This document shows, piece after piece, positions 25,475 through 33,085 of a stretch of 64,000 nt of DNA. The notes under the pieces are model-generated. The model had not been told where the DNA came from, made no database searches, and saw only the letters and a program-made list of their open reading frames with translations. This DNA is from Saprospiraceae bacterium (GTDB lineage: Bacteria > Bacteroidota > Bacteroidia > Chitinophagales > Saprospiraceae). Numbering within the stretch: position 1 is the first letter of the stretch; the number at the start of each line of letters is the position of its first letter. The translations under genes were made by a program, and so were the position numbers. The stretch lies in assembly GCA_021739645.1 (NCBI GenBank), contig JAIPBL010000022.1:1-64000 (forward strand). The letters run 5' to 3'.

Positions 25475-25509
25475 CTCAAACACTCAACTCCTCAAACACT
25501 CAAAATCTC
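25475..25509 (+). repeat. heptad array before the PNPOx-like gene
   Basis: Degenerate units of 7-8 nt built on CTCAAAC and ACTCAAC, running to 4 nt before the ATG at 25514. There is no purine-rich ribosome binding site between the array and the start. Confidence 0.65.
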
Positions 25510-25513
25510 ATAA

Positions 25514-26071
25514 ATGGGCAAATTCTCCACCACCATCCTACCCCACCACCGGGAATTCATCGAAAAGCAGCACCTGTTTTTCACGGCCAGCGCACCATTG
25601 AGCGAGGCCGGTCATATCAACCTTTCCCCGAAGGGAATAGATGGCTTTCGGGTGTTGTCGGAAACACAGGTAGGCTACATGGACTTCATCGGCAGCGGCA
25701 ACGAGACCTCGGCGCATGTGCTGGAAAACGGGCGCATCACCTTCATGTTCTGCGCCTTCGATGGCCCGCCAAACATCCTGCGGCTGTACGGAAAAGGCCG
25801 CACGGTGCTGCCCGGCACTCCGGCTTGGGAGGAGTTAGCACCGCTATTCAAAATCTTCCCTGCCACCCGCCAAATCATCGTGGCGGACATTGACTTGGTA
25901 CAAACCTCCTGTGGCTACGGTGTGCCGCTGTATGAGCATGTTGGTGAGCGGCGCACCATGCTCGACTGGGCGGAGAAGAAGGGCGAGCAAGGATTGGCTG
26001 AATACATTCAGGAGAAAAATCTGGTGAGCCTGGATGGGCTGCCGACGGACTGGAAGGTGCGGGAAAGCTGA
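25514..26071 (+). CDS. pyridoxamine 5'-phosphate oxidase-like flavoprotein
   Basis: A 185-residue split-barrel protein of the PNPOx-like superfamily. Visible signatures are HLFFTASAPLSEAGHINLSP near the start, YMDFIGSGNETSAHV, RITFMFCAFDGPPNILRLYG and the barrel strand KGRTVLP. The family binds FMN or sometimes haem or F420. This branch, with the NLSPKG motif, is usually annotated only as PNPOx-family, without proven vitamin B6 activity. Cytoplasmic. It is convergent with the LuxR-type regulator gene, whose stop lies 4 nt away. Confidence 0.88.
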   Translation: MGKFSTTILPHHREFIEKQHLFFTASAPLSEAGHINLSPKGIDGFRVLSETQVGYMDFIGSGNETSAHVLENGRITFMFCAFDGPPNILRLYGKGRTVLPGTPAWEELAPLFKIFPATRQIIVADIDLVQTSCGYGVPLYEHVGERRTMLDWAEKKGEQGLAEYIQEKNLVSLDGLPTDWKVRES

Positions 26072-26075
26072 TTCC

Positions 26076-26714
26076 TCAAACCTCTCCATCCAAGGACTTG
26101 CGTATCAGTTCCCCTTTACTATTGATATTCAATGCCCGATAAATGTGCATGATATGCGAGCGCACGGTATCAATCGAAAGGTCGAGGCGGGCGGCTATCA
26201 TCTTGTAACTGAGGCCGTCCACGATGCCCTTCACAATTTCCAGTTGGCGTTCGGTAAGGGAGGGGTGGTCTTTTTTTGGTTTTGGGGCAAAATGTTCGAC
26301 CACCTTGCGGGCGATAGAGGGCGACATGTACGAGCCGCCATTGCTGACGGTCAGCACGGCTTCCTTGATTTTGGCCAAAGGCGTCTGCTTCGAAAGATAG
26401 GAGCAGGCACCTGCCATCAGCGCCGCAAAGATTTTTTCACTGTCCTCAAAAGTAGTGAGCATGATGATGCTCAAATCGGGCAGGCTTTCCAGGATGATGG
26501 GGATGCCCGCAATGCCGGTCATGCCGGGCAGTTGGATGTCGAGCAGGAGGATGCTGGGTTGGAGCTGGCTGTCTTCATGGAGCATTTTCAGGAAATCCTC
26601 CACCGAGTTGGCGATGGCCAATATTTCAAACTGCGGACTGCTGCCAAAAAAAGTGTGCAAACTTTCTTTAACGATTGGGTCATCTTCCACAATAGCTAGG
26701 GTGATTGTCTTCAT
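26076..26714 (-). CDS. NarL/LuxR-type response regulator
   Basis: A 212-residue two-domain regulator. The receiver domain (1-120) has the acidic pocket EDD (10-12), phospho-acceptor Asp 59 (ILLLDIQLPGMTG), Thr in LTTF and the conserved Lys 109. The LuxR helix-turn-helix at about 145-205 reads LTERQLEIVKGIVDGLSYKM and continues with a DTVRSHIMHIYRAL recognition region. The ATG at 26714 gives the normal receiver start; the frame is open 24 codons further. It is divergent from a Reg_prop sensor kinase 110 nt away, its evident partner. A perfect -7 box ends 4 nt before the ATG. Confidence 0.93.
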   Translation of the reverse strand: MKTITLAIVEDDPIVKESLHTFFGSSPQFEILAIANSVEDFLKMLHEDSQLQPSILLLDIQLPGMTGIAGIPIILESLPDLSIIMLTTFEDSEKIFAALMAGACSYLSKQTPLAKIKEAVLTVSNGGSYMSPSIARKVVEHFAPKPKKDHPSLTERQLEIVKGIVDGLSYKMIAARLDLSIDTVRSHIMHIYRALNINSKGELIRKSLDGEV

Positions 26715-26718
26715 GGGA

Positions 26719-26726
26719 CAAAGATA
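26719..26726 (-). promoter_or_regulatory. -7 box of the response regulator gene, placed for a leaderless message
   Basis: TATCTTTG on the minus strand, exact consensus, ending 4 nt before the ATG at 26714. The same box-to-5'-end distance is seen at the tRNA-Ser gene, so the transcript probably starts at the ATG. Confidence 0.5.
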
Positions 26727-26823
26727 AGTCGGCAAAAACTGGGAGGCCATCACATTTTGATGCGATGCACATTCCGTGTAAAACAAAAAACCTAGCTAAC
26801 TTGCCAGCCGAAATCTTACTTCG

Positions 26824-29800
26824 TTGCAAGAAAAAAACACGGCTAATTTCCTACTGCTTATCCTCCTATGGAGCATGCCAATGGTGCTTTCCGCCCAGCG
26901 CATGCCCATACCCGAATCGCTGACCATGCAGGACGGCCTCGGCTTCCGTGACATCAAGGCGATAGCGCAGGACAGTAGGGGACTGATGTGGATTGGCACC
27001 ACTCAGGGCATTGAGCGTTACGATGGGTATCGTTTTGTGAAATATGGCAGTGACAGACAGGCAACTTTCCGTTTCCCCGGCGAATCCGTTTCCGACGAAA
27101 ATATGTTGATGGTCAACGATTCCAACCTTTGGGTGCTGGCCGACGAGGTGCTGTTTGAGCTGAATTTGAATACCCACAATACGACCAATCTCACTGCTGC
27201 GGCCGGTCTGAAAGGTGGGGTTTTTACGCTTCGGAAAGGAGCGGACGGCACCATTTGGATTGTGACTGACGACGACAGGGAGCAGGTTTTGCTCCAATAC
27301 GAGGGCAACTACCATTTCCGGCAAGTGGCCACCGCACAGCATTTGCGCATGCCGTTCAACGACGTTGCCATTGATACCACTGGGAATGTCTGGTGGAGCA
27401 CCAATGCAGAGGGGCTGCGGCATTTCAGCCCCAACGGTGCGCTGCTCCACACCGTGAAACCCGACAGCATCGACTGGTTCGGTACTAAGATTTATTACAC
27501 CAACATTTCCACCGACAGCCGTGGTCGCCTGTTTGTTTTCCCAAAAAGCAAAAACGAAATCTGGCACTACCACCCGGAAACCCGACAATACGATGTGCTG
27601 GCCGACAACCTCTCCACCAAAGTTTACAGCCACTTGGAGGATACCCGAGGCAATATCTGGTTTGCGATGTTCGATGGGCTGCTCCGCTGGAGCCCGTCGG
27701 GCGAATGGACGGATTTCAGCGCCACGTTGCACAACAGTTTGCAGTTCACCAACATCCACCACCTGTACGAAGACCGCACCCACCTGCTCTGGATTGCTAC
27801 TGACAATGGTCTGCTGCGCTTTCCCATTGCCAGGGATATATTCCAAAATCACCTGACCGTACCTGGCGCAGAGTGGGGCAATGCCATGCGGGGCATCTTC
27901 GCTGACAACGAGGGACAGGTCTATGCCCTGTGTGAAAATGGGCAGAAGGGCCTGCACCTGTTGGGCAAGGGCCAACATAAAGACCGCCTACTAATTTCCT
28001 TCCAAGACTCTTTGCCGCTGACAGTCACCATGAGCTACGCCATTAATTTCATTTTTGATAAAACTGAAAATGTAGCCTGGACGCTGAACGACCGCCTCCT
28101 GAAAATACACTTGAATAACCATCAATGCAGCATCGTGGAAGATTTTGATGGACTATTTAAAAAAGTATTGCGCAACCCGATTTGCTTGTTGCAAGATGGG
28201 AAATTCCTATTGGGCTCCGAACTGAATAAGCTGACCTTGTATGACACCAAGCGTCGGGAATACAGCCCCTTTTTTACTGGTGGAACGGGCAGTCTCCCTT
28301 CCACCAATTCGCAGGTGATATTTGAAGATGCGCATGGTTTGGTATGGGTGGGTACAATTTCCGAGGGCTTGTATTGCTTCAACCGAAAGGGAGAAGAGCT
28401 GGCGCATTTTACCACCAAAACAAAACCAGCCCTAAGCAAAGACCACGTGCTGGCACTACATGCTGACAAGACGGGGAAGCTGTGGGTGGGGACTTTCGGC
28501 GGTGGGTTGTGCAGCATAGCACTGCCGCATGACCTGTCAGGTTTAAAAAACCTGACAGGTCTGACCCTCAGAGTCTTCACCCAAAAAGAGGGCCTGAGCG
28601 ACAACAACGTGGTGAGCATCCATGAAGATGACGAAGGTAATATTTGGGCAGGCACCTACAACGGGCTGTCGTGCTACCGGGTGTCGGAAGGTGTTTTCCG
28701 CAATTTTTACGAAGAAGATGGCCTCTCCAGCAACGAGTTCAACTACGCATCTTCGATGAAAGACGAACAAGGCGGGCTTTGGTTTGGCGGCATGAACGGT
28801 GTCAATTATTTCAACCCGAAAGACATCCTCCAAAGCGAGAAAAACCCGGCGCTATGCCTCACGGGCTTTACGAAGTACAACAGCCAAATGGACAGCACGC
28901 TGGTGCAAGTGATTGGAAATCAGGCGATTGGCAGGTTTGCCATTTCACCTTACGACAGTTGGTTCCAGTTCAGTTGGGCGCTGCCCAATTATTTCAAGCC
29001 GGACAAAAACCACTACTACGTCCAGTTGGAAGGGCTGGAAGGCGATTGGTCGTACCTCGGCAACACGCCCTTCGTGCGCTACAACAAACTGCCTTGGGGC
29101 GATTATGTCCTTCGGGTAAAAGGCTCGGACAGCAAGGGCAACTGGAGCGAAACCGAACTGGCTATTCCCATCACCGTGCAACCGTTTTTTTACCAGAGAT
29201 GGTGGTTTTACCTGTTGGCACTTGGGCTGGTTGGAGGAGTTGGCTACAGCGTCGCCCGTTACCGCCACCACCGCCTATTGGAAATGGAGCGGATGCGCAC
29301 CCGTATCGCCAGCGACCTGCACGACGAGGTCGGCTCCATGCTCTCCGGCCTTTCGATGCAGGCGGAACTGCTCGAAATGAACGCCACTGAGACAGACCGA
29401 CCCCGCATTGAGCATATCGGTGACATCAGCCGCACAGCGGTCTCCAAGATGCGGGACCTCGTGTGGAGCATTGACAGCCGCCGGGACAAAGTGAAAAACC
29501 TCCTCGAACGGATGCAGGAACAAGCCACCGACCTGCTGCAACCGCAAGATATTTCCTGCCATTTTTTGCTCGGCGACCTGCCGTTGGAGAAAAAACTGCC
29601 CGTGGATATGCGCCAGCACTTGTTCCTTATTTTCAAAGAAGCCCTGAACAACGTAACCCGACACAGCAACGCCACGGAGGTGACGGTGCGCTTCGGCAAC
29701 TTTGATGGGCGGTTAGAAATGAGCATCCACGACAATGGCGACTTACCGCAAAAAGACCGGGTTTCCACTGGCCTTGGCCTATCGAATATGGAAATGCGGG

Positions 29801-29877
29801 CAGGGAAGCTAGGGGCGAAGTTGGAGGTGGAGCGCAGTGCTGGTTTTACCATCCTACTTACCATGAAACCGCTTTGA
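26824..29877 (+). CDS. Reg_prop/Y_Y_Y sensor histidine kinase
   Basis: A 1,017-residue inner-membrane sensor of the kind that pairs with LuxR-type regulators. A signal peptide (ending VLSAQ, about residue 25) leads into a periplasmic two-propeller sensor with repeated LWIGT-type blades (MWIGTTQGIERYDG, LWIATDNGLLRF, VWVGTISEGLYCF, LWVGTFGGGLCS, IWAGTYNGLSCY). A Y_Y_Y domain (YYVQLEGLEGDWSYL) and one membrane helix (WWFYLLALGLVGGVGY, about 796-812) follow. The kinase core has the HisKA_3 H-box DLHDEVG with His 833 and an ATPase domain (IFKEALNNVTRHSNA, GLGLSNMEMR). No ATG precedes the signal peptide; TTG at 26824 is the only sensible start after the in-frame TAA at 26797. Blades near residue 570 carry a palindromic insertion. 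Confidence 0.9.
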   Translation: MQEKNTANFLLLILLWSMPMVLSAQRMPIPESLTMQDGLGFRDIKAIAQDSRGLMWIGTTQGIERYDGYRFVKYGSDRQATFRFPGESVSDENMLMVNDSNLWVLADEVLFELNLNTHNTTNLTAAAGLKGGVFTLRKGADGTIWIVTDDDREQVLLQYEGNYHFRQVATAQHLRMPFNDVAIDTTGNVWWSTNAEGLRHFSPNGALLHTVKPDSIDWFGTKIYYTNISTDSRGRLFVFPKSKNEIWHYHPETRQYDVLADNLSTKVYSHLEDTRGNIWFAMFDGLLRWSPSGEWTDFSATLHNSLQFTNIHHLYEDRTHLLWIATDNGLLRFPIARDIFQNHLTVPGAEWGNAMRGIFADNEGQVYALCENGQKGLHLLGKGQHKDRLLISFQDSLPLTVTMSYAINFIFDKTENVAWTLNDRLLKIHLNNHQCSIVEDFDGLFKKVLRNPICLLQDGKFLLGSELNKLTLYDTKRREYSPFFTGGTGSLPSTNSQVIFEDAHGLVWVGTISEGLYCFNRKGEELAHFTTKTKPALSKDHVLALHADKTGKLWVGTFGGGLCSIALPHDLSGLKNLTGLTLRVFTQKEGLSDNNVVSIHEDDEGNIWAGTYNGLSCYRVSEGVFRNFYEEDGLSSNEFNYASSMKDEQGGLWFGGMNGVNYFNPKDILQSEKNPALCLTGFTKYNSQMDSTLVQVIGNQAIGRFAISPYDSWFQFSWALPNYFKPDKNHYYVQLEGLEGDWSYLGNTPFVRYNKLPWGDYVLRVKGSDSKGNWSETELAIPITVQPFFYQRWWFYLLALGLVGGVGYSVARYRHHRLLEMERMRTRIASDLHDEVGSMLSGLSMQAELLEMNATETDRPRIEHIGDISRTAVSKMRDLVWSIDSRRDKVKNLLERMQEQATDLLQPQDISCHFLLGDLPLEKKLPVDMRQHLFLIFKEALNNVTRHSNATEVTVRFGNFDGRLEMSIHDNGDLPQKDRVSTGLGLSNMEMRAGKLGAKLEVERSAGFTILLTMKPL
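28532..28560. repeat. perfect 29-nt palindrome inside the sensor kinase gene
   Basis: ACCTGTCAGGTTT, AAA, AAACCTGACAGGT: a 13-bp perfect stem. It is read in frame as DLSGLKNLTGL between two propeller blades, so the gene stays intact. The sequence looks like an intergenic REP-type palindrome rather than coding sequence. Confidence 0.8.
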
Positions 29878-29879
29878 GC

Positions 29880-29897
29880 ATCACATCAAGATGTGAT
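29880..29897. terminator. short hairpin after the sensor kinase gene
   Basis: ATCACATC, AA, GATGTGAT, directly after the stop codon, followed about ten bases later by a run of seven T. A plausible weak intrinsic terminator. Confidence 0.5.
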
Positions 29898-29919
29898 ACC
29901 CTGCCCTTTTTTTCCGTGG

Positions 29920-29927
29920 TATCTTTG
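29920..29927 (+). promoter_or_regulatory. candidate -7 box upstream of the TPR-SnoaL gene
   Basis: TATCTTTG, exact consensus. It would give a leader of about 150 nt before the ATG at 30083; the leader is otherwise featureless. Confidence 0.4.
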
Positions 29928-30082
29928 CCTTATCAATCCACACATTTTACCCACAACACTTTTTAAGTGATAACCAGTAGGCTTTACGGCTATTTCCCAT
30001 AGTAGTAAAGCAACTAAGATATTATAAAACGGGGAAGCCGAAAACCGGAAAGAGTAGGCATAAACTATAAAAAACATCAATT

Positions 30083-31237
30083 ATGAAATCAATGATATTT
30101 TCCACAGCCCTTATTTTGGGCTACCTGACCTCCCTGTCTGCACAGGACATTTACCTGCCAGTTTCCAGTAAATCGGAGACGGCCAGGGCTGAATATTACA
30201 AAGCCCTCAAGGCAGCCGAGAATGCAAACATCCCCGCCTTTTTTGACGGAATGAAAGCAACCGTAAAAATGGACCCCAACTTCTTCATGGCATACGTTAA
30301 CCTGGCTTTCGCAGAAACGGCCTTTGGGCAGTACGAAAAAGCCGCTGCCTACATCAAACCCGCCTTGACTATTGACCCTGCCGGCTTAAACGAGAACGAG
30401 AAAATCCACCGCAGAGCCCTGCAAGCATGGGACAAAGACCCGAAAGCCGACCCGGCCAAATACATGGAAGCGTTGACCGCTGCCTACCCCAACACGCCTG
30501 AAGCATACGACCTGGCGGCCAGGTCGGCTAAATGGCTCAGCAAAGACCCGAAAGCATCCCTCAAGCACCTGCTTCGATTGCTGGAATTGCGCCCCGACTT
30601 CGGTGGCGGCTATAACTCGCTGGGCTATACCTACATGGAACTCGGGGAAATGGGCAAAGCCAAAGCCGCATTTGAAAAATATATCGCCCTGGCGCCGAAA
30701 GAACCCAATGCGTATGACAGCATGGCGGAATTTTATTTGAACAATAAAGAATACGCCAAGTCGGTCGAATATTATGACAAAGCGGCAGCCATGGGAAATG
30801 GCGGTTCAATGGTAGGGGCAGAGCGGGCACGGGCAGTGATGAAGGGCAACGTGGCCGTCGTGGACGGGCTGTACCAGGCATTTGCTAAAGGCGATGTGCC
30901 AGCGGTACTGGCCGTCATGGATGCCAACATCGTCTGGAACGAAGCTGAAAATTTCCCTTACGCCGACCAGAACCCCTATAAAGGCCCGGAAGCCGTACTG
31001 AACGGCGTGTTTGGCCGCATCATGGCGGAGTGGGAGTACTGGAATTTGACGGACATCCAACTGCACGATATGTCGGGCAATATGGTGCTGGCAACCTTGC
31101 GCTACAAAGCAAAACACAAGACAACCGGTAAAGTGATTGATTCGCAAACGGCGCATTTGTGGACGCTGTGGGATGGTAAAATCGTGGCTTTTCAACAGTT
31201 TACGGATACGAAGCAGGCGGCGGAGGCGGTGAAATAG
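30083..31237 (+). CDS. secreted TPR protein with C-terminal SnoaL-like domain
   Basis: A 384-residue exported protein with a signal peptide (1-20, ending SLSAQ). About 30-250 contains TPR-type helix pairs (MAYVNLAFAETAFGQYEKAA, YNSLGYTYMELGEMGKAKAA, DSMAEFYLNNKEYAKSVEYY). About 255-384 is a SnoaL/NTF2-like domain (VAVVDGLYQAFAKGDVPAVL, MDANIVWNEAENFPYADQNP, FQQFTDTKQAA). This last module is nearly identical to the end of the protein encoded at 33086-34354. SnoaL-like folds are small binding or isomerase cups; ligand unknown. It opens a four-gene stretch beside the sensor kinase and may belong to its regulon (inference from position). Confidence 0.85.
   Translation: MKSMIFSTALILGYLTSLSAQDIYLPVSSKSETARAEYYKALKAAENANIPAFFDGMKATVKMDPNFFMAYVNLAFAETAFGQYEKAAAYIKPALTIDPAGLNENEKIHRRALQAWDKDPKADPAKYMEALTAAYPNTPEAYDLAARSAKWLSKDPKASLKHLLRLLELRPDFGGGYNSLGYTYMELGEMGKAKAAFEKYIALAPKEPNAYDSMAEFYLNNKEYAKSVEYYDKAAAMGNGGSMVGAERARAVMKGNVAVVDGLYQAFAKGDVPAVLAVMDANIVWNEAENFPYADQNPYKGPEAVLNGVFGRIMAEWEYWNLTDIQLHDMSGNMVLATLRYKAKHKTTGKVIDSQTAHLWTLWDGKIVAFQQFTDTKQAAEAVK
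30846..31237 (+). repeat. duplicated SnoaL module, copy 1
   Basis: About 390 nt that match 33965-34354 closely at the DNA level; the opening bases differ at only a few third-codon positions (GTGGCCGTCGTGGA is shared). The encoded proteins share about five of every six residues. Confidence 0.85.
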
Positions 31238-31337
31238 CAGCGCCTGTCGCGGGTCACTTCCTGTGCCCCGCTGACTTTAAAAGATATATCCAACCATTGT
31301 GCGTTTTTTAACCATCTAAACATAAATCCAATTTCAA

Positions 31338-31772
31338 ATGAAAAATTCAATGCTAATCTTTTTTGCCATGTTCATTTTCTACTCCTGCCAAGAAAATGGG
31401 GTTAAAACGGAAACCATTAAAAAAGATGTTTCAACAGCGGCGGAGAAAGAAACCTTAAAATTTACCGATATTATTGGTGACACATTGCGGTACGATGTGG
31501 GTGAACCCGTTTTTGATATTGTCATCTCATCTGACACAACGCTGTATTGGAAAAGCCTGAATCCAAAATATGGGACGGAAGACCACGAAAAAATCACCGT
31601 AATTCCGATAAGCGAACATGAAAACATGGTCTCCTATGTTGAAAACGACGGCAAAGGCCCAGGGGTATGCTGGTACAATGATTTTGCAAGGGGAATCACA
31701 ACGGTATCCGTTTTTGTTGGAGAAGGGCTGATGACTTTTTCGGGTACCGTAAAAAGGAAAGAGGCGAAATAA
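31338..31772 (+). CDS. small lipoprotein with MoaF-like domain
   Basis: A 144-residue protein with a lipoprotein signal (FIFYSC, Cys 17). The mature part resembles MoaF-related lipocalin-like domains: TDIIGDTLRYDVGEPVFDIV, TLYWKSLNP, MVSYVEND and FARGITTVSVFVGEGL. This fold is an eight-stranded barrel that often binds small hydrophobic ligands. More AT-rich than its neighbours. It is followed by an SDR gene 136 nt downstream, with a degenerate palindrome between them. The role is unknown; a ligand carrier beside an NAD(P)-dependent reductase is a reasonable reading of context. Confidence 0.75.
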   Translation: MKNSMLIFFAMFIFYSCQENGVKTETIKKDVSTAAEKETLKFTDIIGDTLRYDVGEPVFDIVISSDTTLYWKSLNPKYGTEDHEKITVIPISEHENMVSYVENDGKGPGVCWYNDFARGITTVSVFVGEGLMTFSGTVKRKEAK

Positions 31773-31856
31773 TAATAAAACAGTAGCACCCTTTCGGGCA
31801 CTTGAAGTGACCCCGTAATACCTCCAAAAAAAAAATTCTTCAATATTTCATTCACC

Positions 31857-31890
31857 AAATCATAGCGATTGTCAAAATCACCATGATTTA
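31857..31890. repeat. imperfect palindrome, related to the one at 34366
   Basis: AAATCATAGCGATT, a 4-nt loop, AAATCACCATGATTT. The right arm is identical to the right arm of the perfect palindrome at 34366-34400, while the left arm has two changes. It lies 17 nt before the SDR start codon. Confidence 0.7.
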
Positions 31891-31907
31891 AATAAAAACT
31901 ATCAATC

Positions 31908-32867
31908 ATGAAAAAAGTAGGCATCATCGGCGGCGGCGGCTTCATCGGCAGCTACGTCACCAAGCAGTTTTTGGAAAATGGATACCAGGTCAAAGTATCG
32001 GCCACGGATATCTCCAACAAAGAAAAATATGCGCACCTGTACAAAATAGCAAATGCGGAAAATATGGAAATATGTCCGCTCGATGTGCAGGATATATCCG
32101 CGTTAAAAACATTTGCCGAAGGTTGCGATATATTGGTACACGGCGGCACCCCTTTCCAGTTGGATGTAAAAGACCCCAAAACAGAACTGTTCGACCCGAC
32201 CATCAAGGGCACGGAGAATTTCCTCCAGGTGGTCAGCGAAATGCCGACGGTCAAAAAAGTGGTTTTCATCGCTTCTGTAGCGGCTTACAACACCAATTTT
32301 CCGCTTCTTCCAGATACCAAAAAAGAGGGCGACCAATTTGACGAAAGTGATGCGCCGTTTATGAGCGAGCAAGGTCATCCTTATGCCCAAGCGAAATTCG
32401 TTGCCAACCAAACCGTCAATCAGTTCATTGCCGACCATCCGGATTTGAGTTTTGAAATCACTTCGGTTGCACCAGTTGGCGTAATGGGCAAATCGCTGTC
32501 ATCAAGAGAAGACTCTACCTCCACAGGACTGCAATTTCTTTTTAAAAATAAAATTGCCCCAAACCCATTTATTCAGATGTTTTATGACAACGACATATCC
32601 TTTGCCTTGGTAGATGTTGCCGACGTTGCCGAGGCCATATATAAGGCGGCAATTACAAACAATATTCATGGCAAGAATTATTTATTGTCCAGTGAAAGTT
32701 ACCGGGTTTCTGATATGTCATTGATGCTGAACAATCAGGCACCAAAAGGCAACCCTGCCATAGTTTACAGCAATGTGCTGGCCACAAAGGATTTGGGCGT
32801 GCATTTCAAGCCTGCCAAGCTGCCTTTGAACCAATATGCGAAAGCGATGGAAGGGGCGGCGGCTTGA
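31908..32867 (+). CDS. NAD(P)-dependent epimerase/dehydratase-like SDR
   Basis: A 319-residue extended or atypical short-chain dehydrogenase. The nucleotide-binding motif is GIIGGGGFIGSYV (4-16) and the cofactor-specificity acidic turn follows strand 2 (SATDIS). The catalytic Tyr-xxx-Lys is YAQAKF (about 162-167), after the serine strand (VVFIASVAAYNTNFP). The C-terminal part is a substrate domain. Such enzymes reduce aldehydes or ketones or act on nucleotide sugars; the latter usually have GxxGxxG spaced as here, but no sugar-specific motif is recognisable. It sits between SnoaL-fold genes, suggesting one small-molecule modification cluster. Confidence 0.88.
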   Translation: MKKVGIIGGGGFIGSYVTKQFLENGYQVKVSATDISNKEKYAHLYKIANAENMEICPLDVQDISALKTFAEGCDILVHGGTPFQLDVKDPKTELFDPTIKGTENFLQVVSEMPTVKKVVFIASVAAYNTNFPLLPDTKKEGDQFDESDAPFMSEQGHPYAQAKFVANQTVNQFIADHPDLSFEITSVAPVGVMGKSLSSREDSTSTGLQFLFKNKIAPNPFIQMFYDNDISFALVDVADVAEAIYKAAITNNIHGKNYLLSSESYRVSDMSLMLNNQAPKGNPAIVYSNVLATKDLGVHFKPAKLPLNQYAKAMEGAAA

Positions 32868-32888
32868 CACAGGTGTCCGACACCTGTG
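32868..32888. repeat. palindrome directly after the SDR stop codon
   Basis: CACAGGTGT, CCG, ACACCTGTG: a 9-bp perfect stem that starts at the base after TGA. No T run follows. Confidence 0.7.
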
Positions 32889-32962
32889 CCATAACCACTT
32901 TTTAAATAAACCGCAATCATTTACGACCCTCCGCCTTGTCATCGCCGAAGGCGACCTGCAAC

Positions 32963-33005
32963 GTCATGAGAGCTGTCAGGAGGCACATTTGGCAGCCCTC
33001 ATGAC
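32963..33005. repeat. 13-bp dyad in the gap before the triple-SnoaL gene
   Basis: GTCATGAG-a-GCTG and CAGC-c-CTCATGAC, separated by 17 nt. With the palindrome at 32868 it fills most of the 218-base gap. No promoter box is evident. Confidence 0.6.
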
Positions 33006-33085
33006 CCCGCAGATGGCCTTTGGCCATGACAAAATGGGAGGGGGCAAACAGTTACAAACCATCATCTTTTCAAATGAAAATAATC

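Noticed and set aside
26866-27978. 370-codon minus-strand frame opposite the sensor kinase
   Set aside because: The plus strand encodes a full Reg_prop sensor with propeller blades and kinase motifs; the antisense product has no recognisable domain.
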